Assembly (NCBI GenBank): GCA_947502805.1 | Contig: CANNBR010000001.1 | Coordinates: 1 to 41,434, forward strand | Length of the DNA: 41,434 nucleotides | Direction of reading: 5' to 3' | Source of the DNA: a bacterium | Lineage (GTDB): Bacteria > Babelota > Babeliae > Babelales > CAIQNR01 | Part shown: in pieces, positions 1 through 8,026 of the stretch | How the letters are laid out: each line of letters opens with the position of its first letter | Position numbering within the stretch: the stretch's first letter is position 1 | Translations under genes and position numbers: made by a program | The notes under the pieces: generated by a model | Database searches by the model: none | Seen by the model: the letters and a program-made list of their open reading frames with translations, nothing else | What the model was told of the DNA's origin: nothing

Positions 1-192
1 GCAGTTCTTTTTATGGGAGGTATTCAGCTTTCTGTGATGGGTATTATTGGAGAATATTTGGGACGACTGTACATAGAAGTGAAAAAGCGCCCTCTGTATG
101 TAATTCGTGATTTTTTTAATGCGGATTCTCTTTCAGGAGAACTTCCCCTTTTTAAGCAAGAAGAGTTATATGGTAAACAATTTTTTCGTTGA
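1..192 (+). CDS. GT2 family glycosyltransferase, C-terminal end (partial)
   Basis: Only the last 63 residues are in the window; the frame is open from base 1 to TGA at 190-192. The visible part is a hydrophobic helix followed by G-E-Y-L-G-R-L-Y and K-K-R-P-L-Y-V-I, the usual C-terminal signature of two-TM, DPM1/GtrB-like enzymes that move a sugar from a nucleotide donor onto undecaprenyl phosphate. The complete glycosyltransferase at 2806-3750 has the same ending (GEYIGRIY, NRPLYII), so the two are paralogues in one operon. The acceptor and sugar cannot be told. Its end overlaps the next gene by 23 bases if that gene starts at 170. Confidence 0.8.
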   Translation, partial: AVLFMGGIQLSVMGIIGEYLGRLYIEVKKRPLYVIRDFFNADSLSGELPLFKQEELYGKQFFR

Positions 193-904
193 TCATTTTG
201 ATTCTAAACTCTTGGAACTCAATGTTGCCAAAGTTATTCCAGTACCATCTGTTGATCATTCTTTTTTTGATCAAGCAGAACTGTTTTTTGTTCAAGAAAA
301 TATAGGGCTTGTTTTTTGTTCAGTCCCTTGTGATGTTAAGCTTGGTTTATTACTAAATGAGTATGGCTACTATCTTGTTTCATCCCGGATAGTTTATCGA
401 GCTACTGATGATAGTAGTTTTCATAAAGATAAAAATGACGATTTGCTGGTAACTGAAAATTATCAGTATTCTGAAAGTGATAGTTTTTTAGCTGAAATCA
501 CGTCTGACCTTGCGGCAGTAAGCCATTATGCAAAAGATCCTTTTATAGGATTACAGGGTGCATTAAAGGTGTACCGCCAGTGGATGAAAAATACATTCTT
601 GGGTTACGCACAAAAGGTATTCGTAGCAACTAATGAGCAGAGGCAGTGTGGAGGAATTCTTTCTTTGCGTACGGCAAAAAATGATCTTTTTATTGATTTG
701 CTGGGTGTTCATAGCTCTTTTAGAAATAAACGAATCGCATCGATTCTTTTACGGCAAGCACAAATCTATGCAGAAAGTTTAAAAAAAACGTTACTAGTTG
801 CAACGCAGGTAGAAAATATCCCCGCAAATCGTTTTTATCAGAAAAACAGTTTTTTAGTTGAATCGGTAGAGCATGTGTATCACAAAATTATTACGAGGAA
901 GTAG
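170..904 (+). CDS. GNAT-family N-acetyltransferase, WecD-like
   Basis: Protein of 244 aa. The C-terminal half carries the GNAT acetyl-CoA fold: a GVHSSFRNKRIASILL segment (V-x-x-x-x-R-x-x-x-I/G-x-x-L pattern for the CoA pyrophosphate) followed by NIPANRFYQKNSF, the conserved N-x-x-A-x-x-F-Y-x-K end of the domain. The N-terminal ~110 residues are less conserved, as in WecD, the dTDP-4-amino-fucose acetyltransferase. I chose ATG 170 over an in-frame ATG at 107 because 107 lies deep inside the upstream gene and an AAGAAGAG purine run precedes 170. It is followed after 2 bases by a sugar aminotransferase, so acetylation of a freshly made amino sugar is the likely job (inference). Substrate unknown. 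Confidence 0.75.
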   Translation: MVNNFFVDHFDSKLLELNVAKVIPVPSVDHSFFDQAELFFVQENIGLVFCSVPCDVKLGLLLNEYGYYLVSSRIVYRATDDSSFHKDKNDDLLVTENYQYSESDSFLAEITSDLAAVSHYAKDPFIGLQGALKVYRQWMKNTFLGYAQKVFVATNEQRQCGGILSLRTAKNDLFIDLLGVHSSFRNKRIASILLRQAQIYAESLKKTLLVATQVENIPANRFYQKNSFLVESVEHVYHKIITRK

Positions 905-906
905 TT

Positions 907-2070
907 ATGAACTCTAAAGAATATCCGATTGATAAAGTCCTTCCTGTTTTTTCAAGTGAAAAAAGAAAAGTAGAATACTTTCGTCACAATCTAGAACAGC
1001 AAGATAAAGCTGAATTGATGAAAGTTTTAGACACTGTTTTTCTTACAACTGGTACCATTACAAAACAGTTTGAAGAAGATTTTGCATGTTATCTTGGTGC
1101 TAAGTATGCAGTAGGGGTTATGTCATGTACTCATGCATTAGAACTCTGTTTGCGTTATTTTGGTATTGGGGAAGGTGATGAAGTTATTACTACTCCTTTG
1201 TCCTATGTTGCCACAGCAAATACCATTGAATTTGTGGGGGCGAAACCAGTCTTTGTTGATGTTGAATGGAAAACTGCAAATATCGATCCAACATTAATAG
1301 AAGCTGCTATTACTCCACGAACAAAAGCGATTATTCCTGTTCATTTATATGGTCAAATGTGCAATATGACCACCATTAAAGAGATAGCTGATCGCCATGG
1401 ATTAATTATCATTGAAGACGCAGCTCATTGTGTTGAAGGAGAGCATCGTGGTGGAAAATCAGCAACTCTTTCCAATGCGGCCTGTTATAGTTTTTATGCA
1501 ACAAAGAATATTACTGCTGGTGAAGGTGGTGCAATAGCAACAAATGATGAAGAGATGCACAAATGGCTGTTGCAAGGGCGAAGCCATGGTATCTCATCAA
1601 GCGCAGCAGATCGTTACACTAAAAAATACCGTCATTATGATATGGAATTTTTGGGTATGAAATCGAACATGACTAATATGCAAGCAGCTCTTTTGATCCA
1701 TCAGGTTGAGCGCATTGAAACATTGCACAAGCGAAGAGAAGTTCTCTTTAATCTGTATGAAACATTATTAACAAAGTTTGAACGTCCTGGCCTTGAAGCT
1801 GATTCTCGGCATGCCTATCACGTGTATTCTGTCTGGGTAAAAAATAGAGATGCGGCCATTGATTTCTTGTATGAACAAGGAGTTGGGGTTGCGGTTCATT
1901 ATCGTCCAACTCATCTTATGTCTTACTACCAAGAAAAGTATGGGTATCAAAAAGGCAACTTCCCTATTGCTGAATACATAGGAGAACACACCCTTTCATT
2001 GCCTCTTTATCCATTATTGTTAGAAGAAGAAGTTGCGTATGTATGCGAAGTTTTACAGAGGCTTTCATGA
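907..2070 (+). CDS. DegT/DnrJ/EryC1/StrS-family sugar aminotransferase
   Basis: 387 aa, normal length for this PLP-dependent family (ArnB, WecE, PseC and relatives), which transfers an amino group to a nucleotide-linked keto-sugar. Visible family marks are the TTGTITKQFE N-terminus, a TPLSYVATANTIE stretch, IIEDAAH (Asp171 contacts the PLP ring nitrogen) and SFYATKNITAGEGG with the Schiff-base lysine at about residue 200. HYRPTHL near the end is also typical. It sits 2 bases after the GNAT gene and overlaps the next methyltransferase gene by ATGA. The pairing with an acetyltransferase resembles WecE-WecD, but the exact sugar (4-amino or 3-amino) is not readable from sequence alone. Confidence 0.88.
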   Translation: MNSKEYPIDKVLPVFSSEKRKVEYFRHNLEQQDKAELMKVLDTVFLTTGTITKQFEEDFACYLGAKYAVGVMSCTHALELCLRYFGIGEGDEVITTPLSYVATANTIEFVGAKPVFVDVEWKTANIDPTLIEAAITPRTKAIIPVHLYGQMCNMTTIKEIADRHGLIIIEDAAHCVEGEHRGGKSATLSNAACYSFYATKNITAGEGGAIATNDEEMHKWLLQGRSHGISSSAADRYTKKYRHYDMEFLGMKSNMTNMQAALLIHQVERIETLHKRREVLFNLYETLLTKFERPGLEADSRHAYHVYSVWVKNRDAAIDFLYEQGVGVAVHYRPTHLMSYYQEKYGYQKGNFPIAEYIGEHTLSLPLYPLLLEEEVAYVCEVLQRLS

Positions 2071-2801
2071 TTTCTGAATTAGATACAACAACCTTACTTG
2101 CTCGAGCAGAGTATGATCATTGGTGGTTTCAGTCTCGGCGGGCAATTATGGAGCAGCTTTTTTGGAAAACCCTGTCATCCTCTTCTTCTTCAAAAGATAT
2201 AAAAATCCTTTGCGTTGGTTGTGGAACTGGGTCAGAGCTTGAGCACGCAGCGAAATTTGGGCAGGTAACTGGTGTTGATATAGATCCTCAGGTTATTGCG
2301 TTATGTAAAGAAAAAGGGTTGAACGTTATCCAGGCTGATATTTTAGACACATCATTACCGCAAGAAAGTTTTGATGTTGTGATGGCGATGGACGTTATTG
2401 AACACATTGAAGATGATCATAAAACAGTACAAGCATTATCAGCGCTTCTTAAAAAAGGGGGGCATCTTTTGGTGACTGTTCCGGCACTTCAATGTTTGTG
2501 GAGTAGTTTTGATGAAGAGGGAGATTTCCCTCACTTTCGACGCTACACAAAAAAAACATTGAGTACGTTATTGCTTTCGCAGCCTCTAAAACGAGAAAAG
2601 TTAAGTTATTATAATTTTTTTCTTTTCCCAGCAGCATTCTTAGCGCGTAAAGCAAATAGCTCTTTTGCGGCTCAAATGACCGTTCCTTCTGGATGGAAAA
2701 ATAATCTTTTACGAACACTATTTAGTTTTGAAAAATATTTTTTGCCCTGGATGTCGTTTCCTATAGGTGTTTCACTCGTAGCCATTTATAAAAAGCAGTA
2801 G
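2067..2801 (+). CDS. Class I SAM-dependent methyltransferase
   Basis: 244 aa. Motif I is visible as ILCVGCGTGSELE (residues ~47-59), then VTGVDID with the ribose-binding aspartate, and FDVVMAMDVIEHIEDD, a common form of motif IV/post-motif. The opening YDHWWFQSRR is typical of methyltransferases found in polysaccharide and glycolipid clusters. I chose ATG 2067 (preceded by AGAGG) because it gives a four-base ATGA overlap with the aminotransferase stop, a sign of translational coupling; an upstream in-frame ATG at 2043 has no such support. Near the C-terminus, hydrophobic and aromatic stretches suggest membrane association. It probably methylates the same sugar or its lipid carrier intermediate (inference). 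Confidence 0.8.
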   Translation: MISELDTTTLLARAEYDHWWFQSRRAIMEQLFWKTLSSSSSSKDIKILCVGCGTGSELEHAAKFGQVTGVDIDPQVIALCKEKGLNVIQADILDTSLPQESFDVVMAMDVIEHIEDDHKTVQALSALLKKGGHLLVTVPALQCLWSSFDEEGDFPHFRRYTKKTLSTLLLSQPLKREKLSYYNFFLFPAAFLARKANSSFAAQMTVPSGWKNNLLRTLFSFEKYFLPWMSFPIGVSLVAIYKKQ

Positions 2802-2805
2802 TTCT

Positions 2806-3750
2806 ATGAAAAAACTATCCTTTGTTATCCCTGTGTATAACGAAGAAGGGAATCTTCCTGTTCTTTATGAAAAGCTTAAAGCGATTTGTGATCATTTTGC
2901 TCAGAAATATAGTTTTGAGATTCTTTTAGTTGATGATGGAAGCACTGATAGCTCGTGGCAGATTATAAAAGAGCTAGTAAGTAAAGATTCTCGAGTGCGA
3001 GGGTTTTCATTTAGCAGAAACTTTGGGTTTCAAATGACTCTTACTGCTGCGTATGATCACGCACAGGGAGATGCTATTATAGGATTAGATGCTGATCTGC
3101 AAGATCCACCAGAACTGATTTATGAAATGATAGAACGGTGGGAGCAAGGTTTTTATATTGTCTATGCGCGCCGTAGCTCCCGTAATGATGGATTTGTAAA
3201 AGACTTTACCGCTTCGCTTTATTATAAGCTTTTACATTATGTTGCTGACGTTCCTATTCCACAAAATGTGGGGGATTTTAGGCTTATTGATAAGCGAGTA
3301 TTGCAACAAGTAAGGTTGTGTCGTGAACGAGCCCGTTATTTGCGAGGCATTGTTGCATGGACCGGATTTAAACACACTTATGTAGAATTTAAAAGGCCTG
3401 AAAGAGTAGCAGGGGTATCGGGATACAGTTGGTTAAAGCTTTTTAAATTGGCTTTTGATGGTGTAACTGCTTTTTCACTGTTTCCCTTAAGGATAGCAGC
3501 TTTTGTGGGTGTTTTTGTCATTTTTACCGGTTCATTAATGTTTGCTTATATAGCCTTTGATGCTTTTGTTCATGGGGCACGGTACCCCCTTTTTAAATGG
3601 TTAGTAACGGTGGTTTATATTTTTATGGGAGTTCAATTTTTGTTGATGTGGCTCCTTGGTGAATATATTGGACGAATATATGATCAGCAAAAAAACAGAC
3701 CGCTTTATATTATTCAAGAAAGCATAGGAAAAGGTTTTGAGGAGAAATAA
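2806..3750 (+). CDS. GT2 glycosyltransferase, polyprenyl-phosphate type (DPM1/GtrB/ArnC-like)
   Basis: 314 aa. The GT-A domain opens with LSFVIPVYNEEGNL, has the nucleotide-binding LVDDGSTD (Asp43/44) and the metal-binding GLDADLQDPPEL (Asp95-Asp97), and the QNVGDFRLIDKRV segment typical of this subfamily. Two transmembrane helices follow at about residues 226-250 and 262-284, then GEYIGRIY and NRPLYII. This architecture belongs to enzymes that load a sugar onto undecaprenyl (or dolichyl) phosphate at the cytoplasmic face. It is a paralogue of the partial gene at 1-192. Its TAA overlaps the ATG of the next membrane protein, implying coupled synthesis. Confidence 0.88.
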   Translation: MKKLSFVIPVYNEEGNLPVLYEKLKAICDHFAQKYSFEILLVDDGSTDSSWQIIKELVSKDSRVRGFSFSRNFGFQMTLTAAYDHAQGDAIIGLDADLQDPPELIYEMIERWEQGFYIVYARRSSRNDGFVKDFTASLYYKLLHYVADVPIPQNVGDFRLIDKRVLQQVRLCRERARYLRGIVAWTGFKHTYVEFKRPERVAGVSGYSWLKLFKLAFDGVTAFSLFPLRIAAFVGVFVIFTGSLMFAYIAFDAFVHGARYPLFKWLVTVVYIFMGVQFLLMWLLGEYIGRIYDQQKNRPLYIIQESIGKGFEEK

Positions 3751-4910
3751 TGGATATAATGCCGTGTCGTTTGGAACTTTTTAATGAAACCATCGCTGCT
3801 TTCAAAGCAACGGGTGTACTTTTACTGCGAATCCTTAATGGAATGCTTGCTCCTTTAGAACAGGGGTATGGCGGAGATCCTGAGATCTATCCTTTTGTCC
3901 CCGTACTGGTTGATTGGTTTCACCTTTCTTTGGATCAGGCTATTTGGTGGACGTATGCAGTCTTTATCGGTCTAGGTAGTGCAATAGCGATTACTGGGTT
4001 TTTGAGGCTGTGCACAGATTGGGTAAGTCGAACTATTACAGTTATTGGTGTGCTTGGAGTTGGGGCTGTTTGTTATGTTGTGTATGACATTTACTTAGTT
4101 TCATTTTTTGCTCTTTGCTTTGTTCCATGGCTTTTTGCATTGCTTTCAGAGAAGAAGATTTTGCCTTTAGCTTTGTATTGCCTGATCGCTGGATTTGTAA
4201 TGGTTGGTGTTAATTTTTTGCGACTTCATACGGCTACTGCGCTAGGGCTTGTGGTTGTGACTACGGTAGTGCTGTATTACAGGTGGTCGGTGCGAGCAGT
4301 AGTTTTATTGTTGTGCTTTGGGTTGGGAGCAGGGGTAACTTTTTGGGGAATTCAGAAATCTCTTGAAAGTAGAAATGCCTATCTTGATACTCATGGCATT
4401 GAGCATGGTTCCACTCGAGTATCACACACATTTTGGCATAATATTTACGCAGGTCTCGGTTTTGTAACAAATGATTACGGTCTTTATTATAGCGATAGTT
4501 GCTCTGTTTATAAGGTAAGAGAGGTCGCTCCAGAGGCAGTCTATCTTTCTGATGAGTATGAAAATACTTTACGTGATGAGATTATAAAGCTTTGTAAAAC
4601 GCATCCTCAATTTGTACTCAAGACCCTTTTTGCAAAGTGCGGAATCTTACTTTACTACTTGCTAATGTTTGCCAACATTGGGTTATTGTGCGCATGGTTT
4701 TATCGCAAGCCTTGGTATTTAGAAATTCCGTATTGGTTTGCTTTATGGTTTAGCGCGCTCCCTGGGGTAGTAACCGTTCCCGTAGCCCCTTACCTCACCG
4801 GTTTTTTTACCGCGGCAACGTTCTACGGGATCCATTCAATCATTTGGGCGCTTCAACATGGGTTGTATGATAAAATTGCCTTACGTATTCGCCGATTAAT
4901 GAGTAAATAA
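3750..4910 (+). CDS. Polytopic membrane protein of unknown family, possible GT-C-type glycosyltransferase
   Basis: 386 aa with about eight hydrophobic segments and short loops. I do not recognise a named family. An acidic motif (GGDPEIYP, residues ~39-46) lies in the first loop after an N-terminal hydrophobic stretch, which is where GT-C glycosyltransferases keep their catalytic DD/ED pair. GT-C enzymes use exactly the lipid-phosphate sugars that the preceding GT2 makes, and the ATG overlaps that gene's TAA with GGAG five bases upstream. The GT-C idea is therefore inference from topology, motif position and neighbourhood; flippase is the main alternative. Confidence 0.55.
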   Translation: MDIMPCRLELFNETIAAFKATGVLLLRILNGMLAPLEQGYGGDPEIYPFVPVLVDWFHLSLDQAIWWTYAVFIGLGSAIAITGFLRLCTDWVSRTITVIGVLGVGAVCYVVYDIYLVSFFALCFVPWLFALLSEKKILPLALYCLIAGFVMVGVNFLRLHTATALGLVVVTTVVLYYRWSVRAVVLLLCFGLGAGVTFWGIQKSLESRNAYLDTHGIEHGSTRVSHTFWHNIYAGLGFVTNDYGLYYSDSCSVYKVREVAPEAVYLSDEYENTLRDEIIKLCKTHPQFVLKTLFAKCGILLYYLLMFANIGLLCAWFYRKPWYLEIPYWFALWFSALPGVVTVPVAPYLTGFFTAATFYGIHSIIWALQHGLYDKIALRIRRLMSK

Positions 4911-4918
4911 AAAGTCCT

Positions 4919-5172
4919 GTCATCCCCAGAGAGCGAAGTCGCAGCAGTGCAAAGCACTGGCTAGACTGAGTGAACGGTATGGGGACCCAGACGTAACTAG
5001 AAAAAATCATAATTTTTTTAATCTTAAAATCAAAGATGGTTAATCTGTGCTAAACGGTGCAAATAGAATGTTTTGAATTATGAGGACTTTGTCTTGTTAC
5101 GTCTGGATTCCCGTACCGTTCAGTCGCTTGTCCGCGCATTCGCACGTGACAATCTCCTTCTCTGGGAATGAC
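4919..5172. repeat. Palindromic dispersed repeat, copy A
   Basis: The left arm (4919-4997) opens GTCATCCCCAGAGAG and ends GACCCAGACGTAAC. The right arm (5096-5172) is its imperfect inverse, opening GTTACGTCTGGATTCCC and ending TCTGGGAATGAC. The central ~98 bases are AT-rich and share AATCATAATTTTT and GAGGACTTTGT with copy C. It lies between the ends of two convergent genes. The whole could fold into one long imperfect hairpin. Confidence 0.85.
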
Positions 5173-5188
5173 TTCGAGAAAAATGAGA

Positions 5189-5887
5189 TTATTTGTTCGA
5201 CGTCTCTTTCTTTAAAAAAGTAGCGTAAAGCCCGCCAAGAGGTACTTTTGTTAGGAATTTTTCGGTGCATCTAAATCCACGCAAAAAGTGGGGGAAAAAG
5301 CTGTAAAACTTGAGCGTTGGCGAGCCATATTCTTTTAAAAGATTGCGTGCATATAAAGGGTTGAGCATCTTTGCATTCTTTTCAATAGGGCACGTATTAA
5401 AAATGTACTGTGTTCCTGGGTTAAAAGGATTGAGTTCAAAAAGTATCAACACCCCATTTTTACTGAGGACTCTATGAAGGTCTTGAATGTACCCGGCATG
5501 TTCGGCAAAAGGAATGTGATGGAAAACTCCTGCTGCAAAAATCACATCGAACTGTTCATCTTTAAAACACGAAACATCAGCTCCTGAAACTTTAAAGGTG
5601 ATGTCGGGATGATTTTTTTGTGCAACTTTAATGCTTTCTGGTGAAGGGTCGCAGCCAAAGAGTTTAGTTTTTGGAAACTGTTTTTGTACTTTTTCTGTCA
5701 TCAAGCCATCGCCGCATCCAAAATCAAGAATGGTTTTTGGAACACCTTTAAAAAATTCAGGCAACCATTCAGCAGGTTTTTGAGTTTTTTAGACGGTAAA
5801 AAACTCACTTGATTCTCCTGTTGCATTGAGGTAATTATCTTGGTCTTTTCGATATTCTTTTATGTAATCGTCAAATTCTGCTTTCAT
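5189..5887 (-). pseudogene. Class I SAM methyltransferase interrupted by one in-frame TAA
   Basis: Reading from ATG 5887 (AAGGAG five bases upstream), the frame gives MKAEFDDYIKEYRKDQ, continues to SSEFFTV, meets TAA at 5791-5789 (codon 33), then continues in the same frame with KTQKPAEWLPEFF and a normal methyltransferase core: TILDFGCGDG (motif I), LFGCDPS, FDVIFAAGVFHHIPF. The full span would be 232 aa, a usual length. Methyltransferases of this kind begin with an FDxYAxxY segment and a GESSEFFAEYK-like turn, so the first 32 codons clearly belong to the gene. A TTG at 5764 could restart translation but loses the N-terminal cap. Nonsense mutation is the simplest reading; stop readthrough or a sequencing error are alternatives. 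Confidence 0.75.
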
Positions 5888-5987
5888 GAGTTCTCCTTTT
5901 TTATGGTTAGAAATTATGACTTTTTCTTCACAATCATTCCTAAGTTCTGTTTAGTTTTGAACCCGATCTTTCTATTTTAGGCTTGCG

Positions 5988-6229
5988 CTCGTCGTCCTCA
6001 GCAAGGCGAAAGTCGCAGCGGTGTATTTTAATGCACCGACCAGACGAAGCGAGCGTAAGGATCCAGAAATAAATTACACCAAAGTCATCATAATTTATCT
6101 AAAGAAATGGATTATTCAGGTCATTTCTAAAATGATTTTTGTGCAATTATCCTGGATCCTTACGCTCACTTTGCCTAGACAGGGTACCGCGTACCCTGTC
6201 TAGGCTCTCGTATCGCTGAGGACGACGAG
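5988..6229. repeat. Palindromic dispersed repeat, copy B
   Basis: The left end CTCGTCGTCCTCAGC is inverted at the right end (CGCTGAGGACGACGAG), and GAGCGTAAGGATCCAG is inverted as CTGGATCCTTACGCTC. The right arm holds an extra perfect hairpin, 15 bp with a 3-base loop, at 6173-6187/6191-6205. The inner sequence GGATAATTGCAC (read on the minus strand) is shared with copy F. It fills most of the 387-base gap between the broken methyltransferase and glyA; I see no gene there. Confidence 0.82.
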
Positions 6230-6274
6230 TGGGAGGGCTATGTTAATTTTAAGATAAATTTTTAGGTTGCCTTT

Positions 6275-7519
6275 CTATTTTTCGTACACAGGGAATTTTT
6301 TACATAGTCGGTGCACTTGTTCTGCTAAACTATTAAGCGCATGGATATCGGTTCGTTTTTGTAAAGCATCGTGAATAATCTGCACCACTTCTTCAGTTTC
6401 TTCTTTTTTAAATCCGCGGCTAGTGATAGCAGGGGTTCCAACTCTAAGGCCACTGGTGATCATCGGTTTTTGAGGATCAAACGGAATGCAGTTGCGGTTA
6501 ACTGAGATACCAATGCTTCCAAGAAGTTCTTCAGCTTCTTTGCCGGTGATATTTTTGCTACGCAGGTCAATGACCATTAAATGGTTTTTCGTTGAGCCTG
6601 AAACGATACGGTAGCCAAGGGAAGTAAAAGCATCTGCCATGGTCTGTGCGTTTTTGATAATCTGTTTTTGGTAAGTTTTAAATTCCGGTTGGAGCGCATA
6701 TAAAAAGCCGACCGCTTTGGCTCCGATTTGTTGCATCAATGGTCCACCTTGGAGCCCTGGCATAACTGCTTTATCAAGTCGTTGGGCATATGGTTCTTTA
6801 CACATGACAAGGCCACCGCGAGGTCCACGTAATGTTTTATGGGTGGTACTGCTGACAAAATCCGCATGTTTGATGGGGGAAGGGTGAAGTCCGGTGGCAA
6901 CAAGCCCTGCAATGTGGGCAATGTCGGTCAGTAAGAATGCCCCTACTGATTTGGCAATCGCTGCAAACTTTTCAAAGTCGATGATTTGTGAATACGCAGA
7001 AGCGCCACAGACAATAATCTGCGGCTTATGTTCAAGGGCAAGTTTTTGAATTTCTTCGTAATCAAGATGTTCAGTATCTCGATTAACTCCATAGTTAACA
7101 TTTTTGTAAAAGGTACCGGAAAAATTTATTGGGTATCCATGGGTTAAGTGTCCGCCTGCTGCAAGGTTCATGCCAAGAATAGTATCGCCTGGTTTGAGCG
7201 CTGCAAAATAGACCGCCATGTTTGCCTGTGACCCTGAGTGGGGCTGCACGTTTACATGTTCAGCACCAAAGAGTTGGGCGCAGCGTTGGCGAGCGAGGTC
7301 TTCAACTTCGTCCACATAGACGCATCCACCGTAGTATCGTTTTCCTGGGTAACCTTCTGCGTATTTATTGGTCAAAATGGAGCCGCTTGCTTCAAGCACT
7401 GCAGGCCAGGTGTAATTTTCAGACGCGATAAGGTCTATAGTTGTTTCGAGCCTGTTTGCTTCGTGTTCGATGATTGTTGCTACCGCAGGATCTATGTGGT
7501 TTAGGCTTGTTCTATTCAT
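6275..7519 (-). CDS. glyA: Serine hydroxymethyltransferase
   Basis: 414 aa, normal for bacterial SHMT. It interconverts serine and glycine with transfer of a one-carbon unit to tetrahydrofolate, feeding thymidylate, purine and formyl-methionine synthesis in the cytoplasm. Visible marks are LIASENYTWPAVLEA near the start, KYAEGYPGKRYYGG, the AHIAGL segment, and the PLP Schiff-base region STTHKTLRGPRGG with lysine ~228. The start ATG 7519 has AAAGGAGT upstream. It appears to be a single-gene transcription unit flanked by repeats B and C, and its 5' leader carries the hairpin at 7538-7571. Nothing in the active site looks degraded. Confidence 0.97.
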   Translation of the reverse strand: MNRTSLNHIDPAVATIIEHEANRLETTIDLIASENYTWPAVLEASGSILTNKYAEGYPGKRYYGGCVYVDEVEDLARQRCAQLFGAEHVNVQPHSGSQANMAVYFAALKPGDTILGMNLAAGGHLTHGYPINFSGTFYKNVNYGVNRDTEHLDYEEIQKLALEHKPQIIVCGASAYSQIIDFEKFAAIAKSVGAFLLTDIAHIAGLVATGLHPSPIKHADFVSSTTHKTLRGPRGGLVMCKEPYAQRLDKAVMPGLQGGPLMQQIGAKAVGFLYALQPEFKTYQKQIIKNAQTMADAFTSLGYRIVSGSTKNHLMVIDLRSKNITGKEAEELLGSIGISVNRNCIPFDPQKPMITSGLRVGTPAITSRGFKKEETEEVVQIIHDALQKRTDIHALNSLAEQVHRLCKKFPVYEK

Positions 7520-7537
7520 TTTTGACTCCTTTGTGTC

Positions 7538-7571
7538 ATTCCCAGCTTGCTATCGCAAGCAGTAAGGGAAT
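7538..7571. repeat. Short hairpin repeat in the glyA leader
   Basis: ATTCCC (7538-7543) pairs with GGGAAT (7566-7571), and inside it GCTTGC (7545-7550) pairs with GCAAGC (7555-7560) around a TATC loop. The outer arms and flanks (GTGTCATTCCCAG, GTAAGGGAATCTT) recur at 24451-24494, so this is a small repeat type. It lies just upstream of the glyA Shine-Dalgarno and would be transcribed in its leader. Confidence 0.65.
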
Positions 7572-7605
7572 CTTTGGTACGTCTAAAGAGTTTTTTTCTC
7601 CACCC

Positions 7606-7830
7606 GTCATCCTCAGAGATAGAAGGCGACCAGGCACGTAGTGCAGTGGTTGCCGACTGAACGTACGGGGATCCAGGCGTAACAAGAAGAAATCATAATT
7701 TTTAATCTTAAAAATGGATAGTCCATACAAAAAATAAATAAGAGGACTTTGTTTTGTTACGACTAGGTCCCCGTACGTTCAGTCGATTATCCCGCATTCG
7801 CATGAGATAATCTCCTGTTTCTGGGGATGA
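7606..7830. repeat. Palindromic dispersed repeat, copy C
   Basis: The left arm 7606-7683 (GTCATCCTCAGAG to CCAGGCGTAAC) is inverted in the right arm 7756-7830 (GTTACGACTAGGTCC to CTGGGGATGA). GACTGAACGTACGGGG is perfectly inverted between the arms. The centre shares AATCATAATTTTT and GAGGACTTTGT with copy A. It occupies the 507-base divergent gap between glyA and efp. Confidence 0.85.
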
Positions 7831-7950
7831 TGGTAAAATTTGGATGCTTGTGAAGGATCTTTTTATAAACACAGCGCTAGTCTTCGTGCTTGTTAAAATA
7901 AAGTAACGCTAGCTCGATGACGCCCCTAGGCGTAGATGGGCGATGGACGA

Positions 7951-7978
7951 TTGCTTTTTATGATGAGCGTTTTATACT
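7951..7978 (+). promoter_or_regulatory. Probable sigma70-type promoter of efp-nusB
   Basis: TTGCTT (7951-7956), 16-base spacer, TATACT (7973-7978), about 49 bases before the efp start. The same -10 hexamer precedes the tRNA-Arg gene in this window. Predicted start of transcription is near 7985. Confidence 0.55.
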
Positions 7979-8026
7979 GATGGATACGTCTTTTCGCTCA
8001 AAAATTTAAGGTAATAAGGAGACCAG

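Noticed and set aside
4919..5172. CRISPR-like array
   Set aside because: The repeats are inverted long arms with no regular spacers and no cas genes nearby.
6021..6203. Open frame of 60 codons
   Set aside because: It lies wholly inside palindromic repeat B and reads across its arms; the repeat explains it.
7222..7504. Two plus-strand open frames opposite glyA
   Set aside because: They are antisense to a fully conserved gene and show no family pattern.
7536..7730. Minus-strand open frame upstream of glyA
   Set aside because: It spans the leader hairpin and the left arm of repeat C, with no ribosome site.
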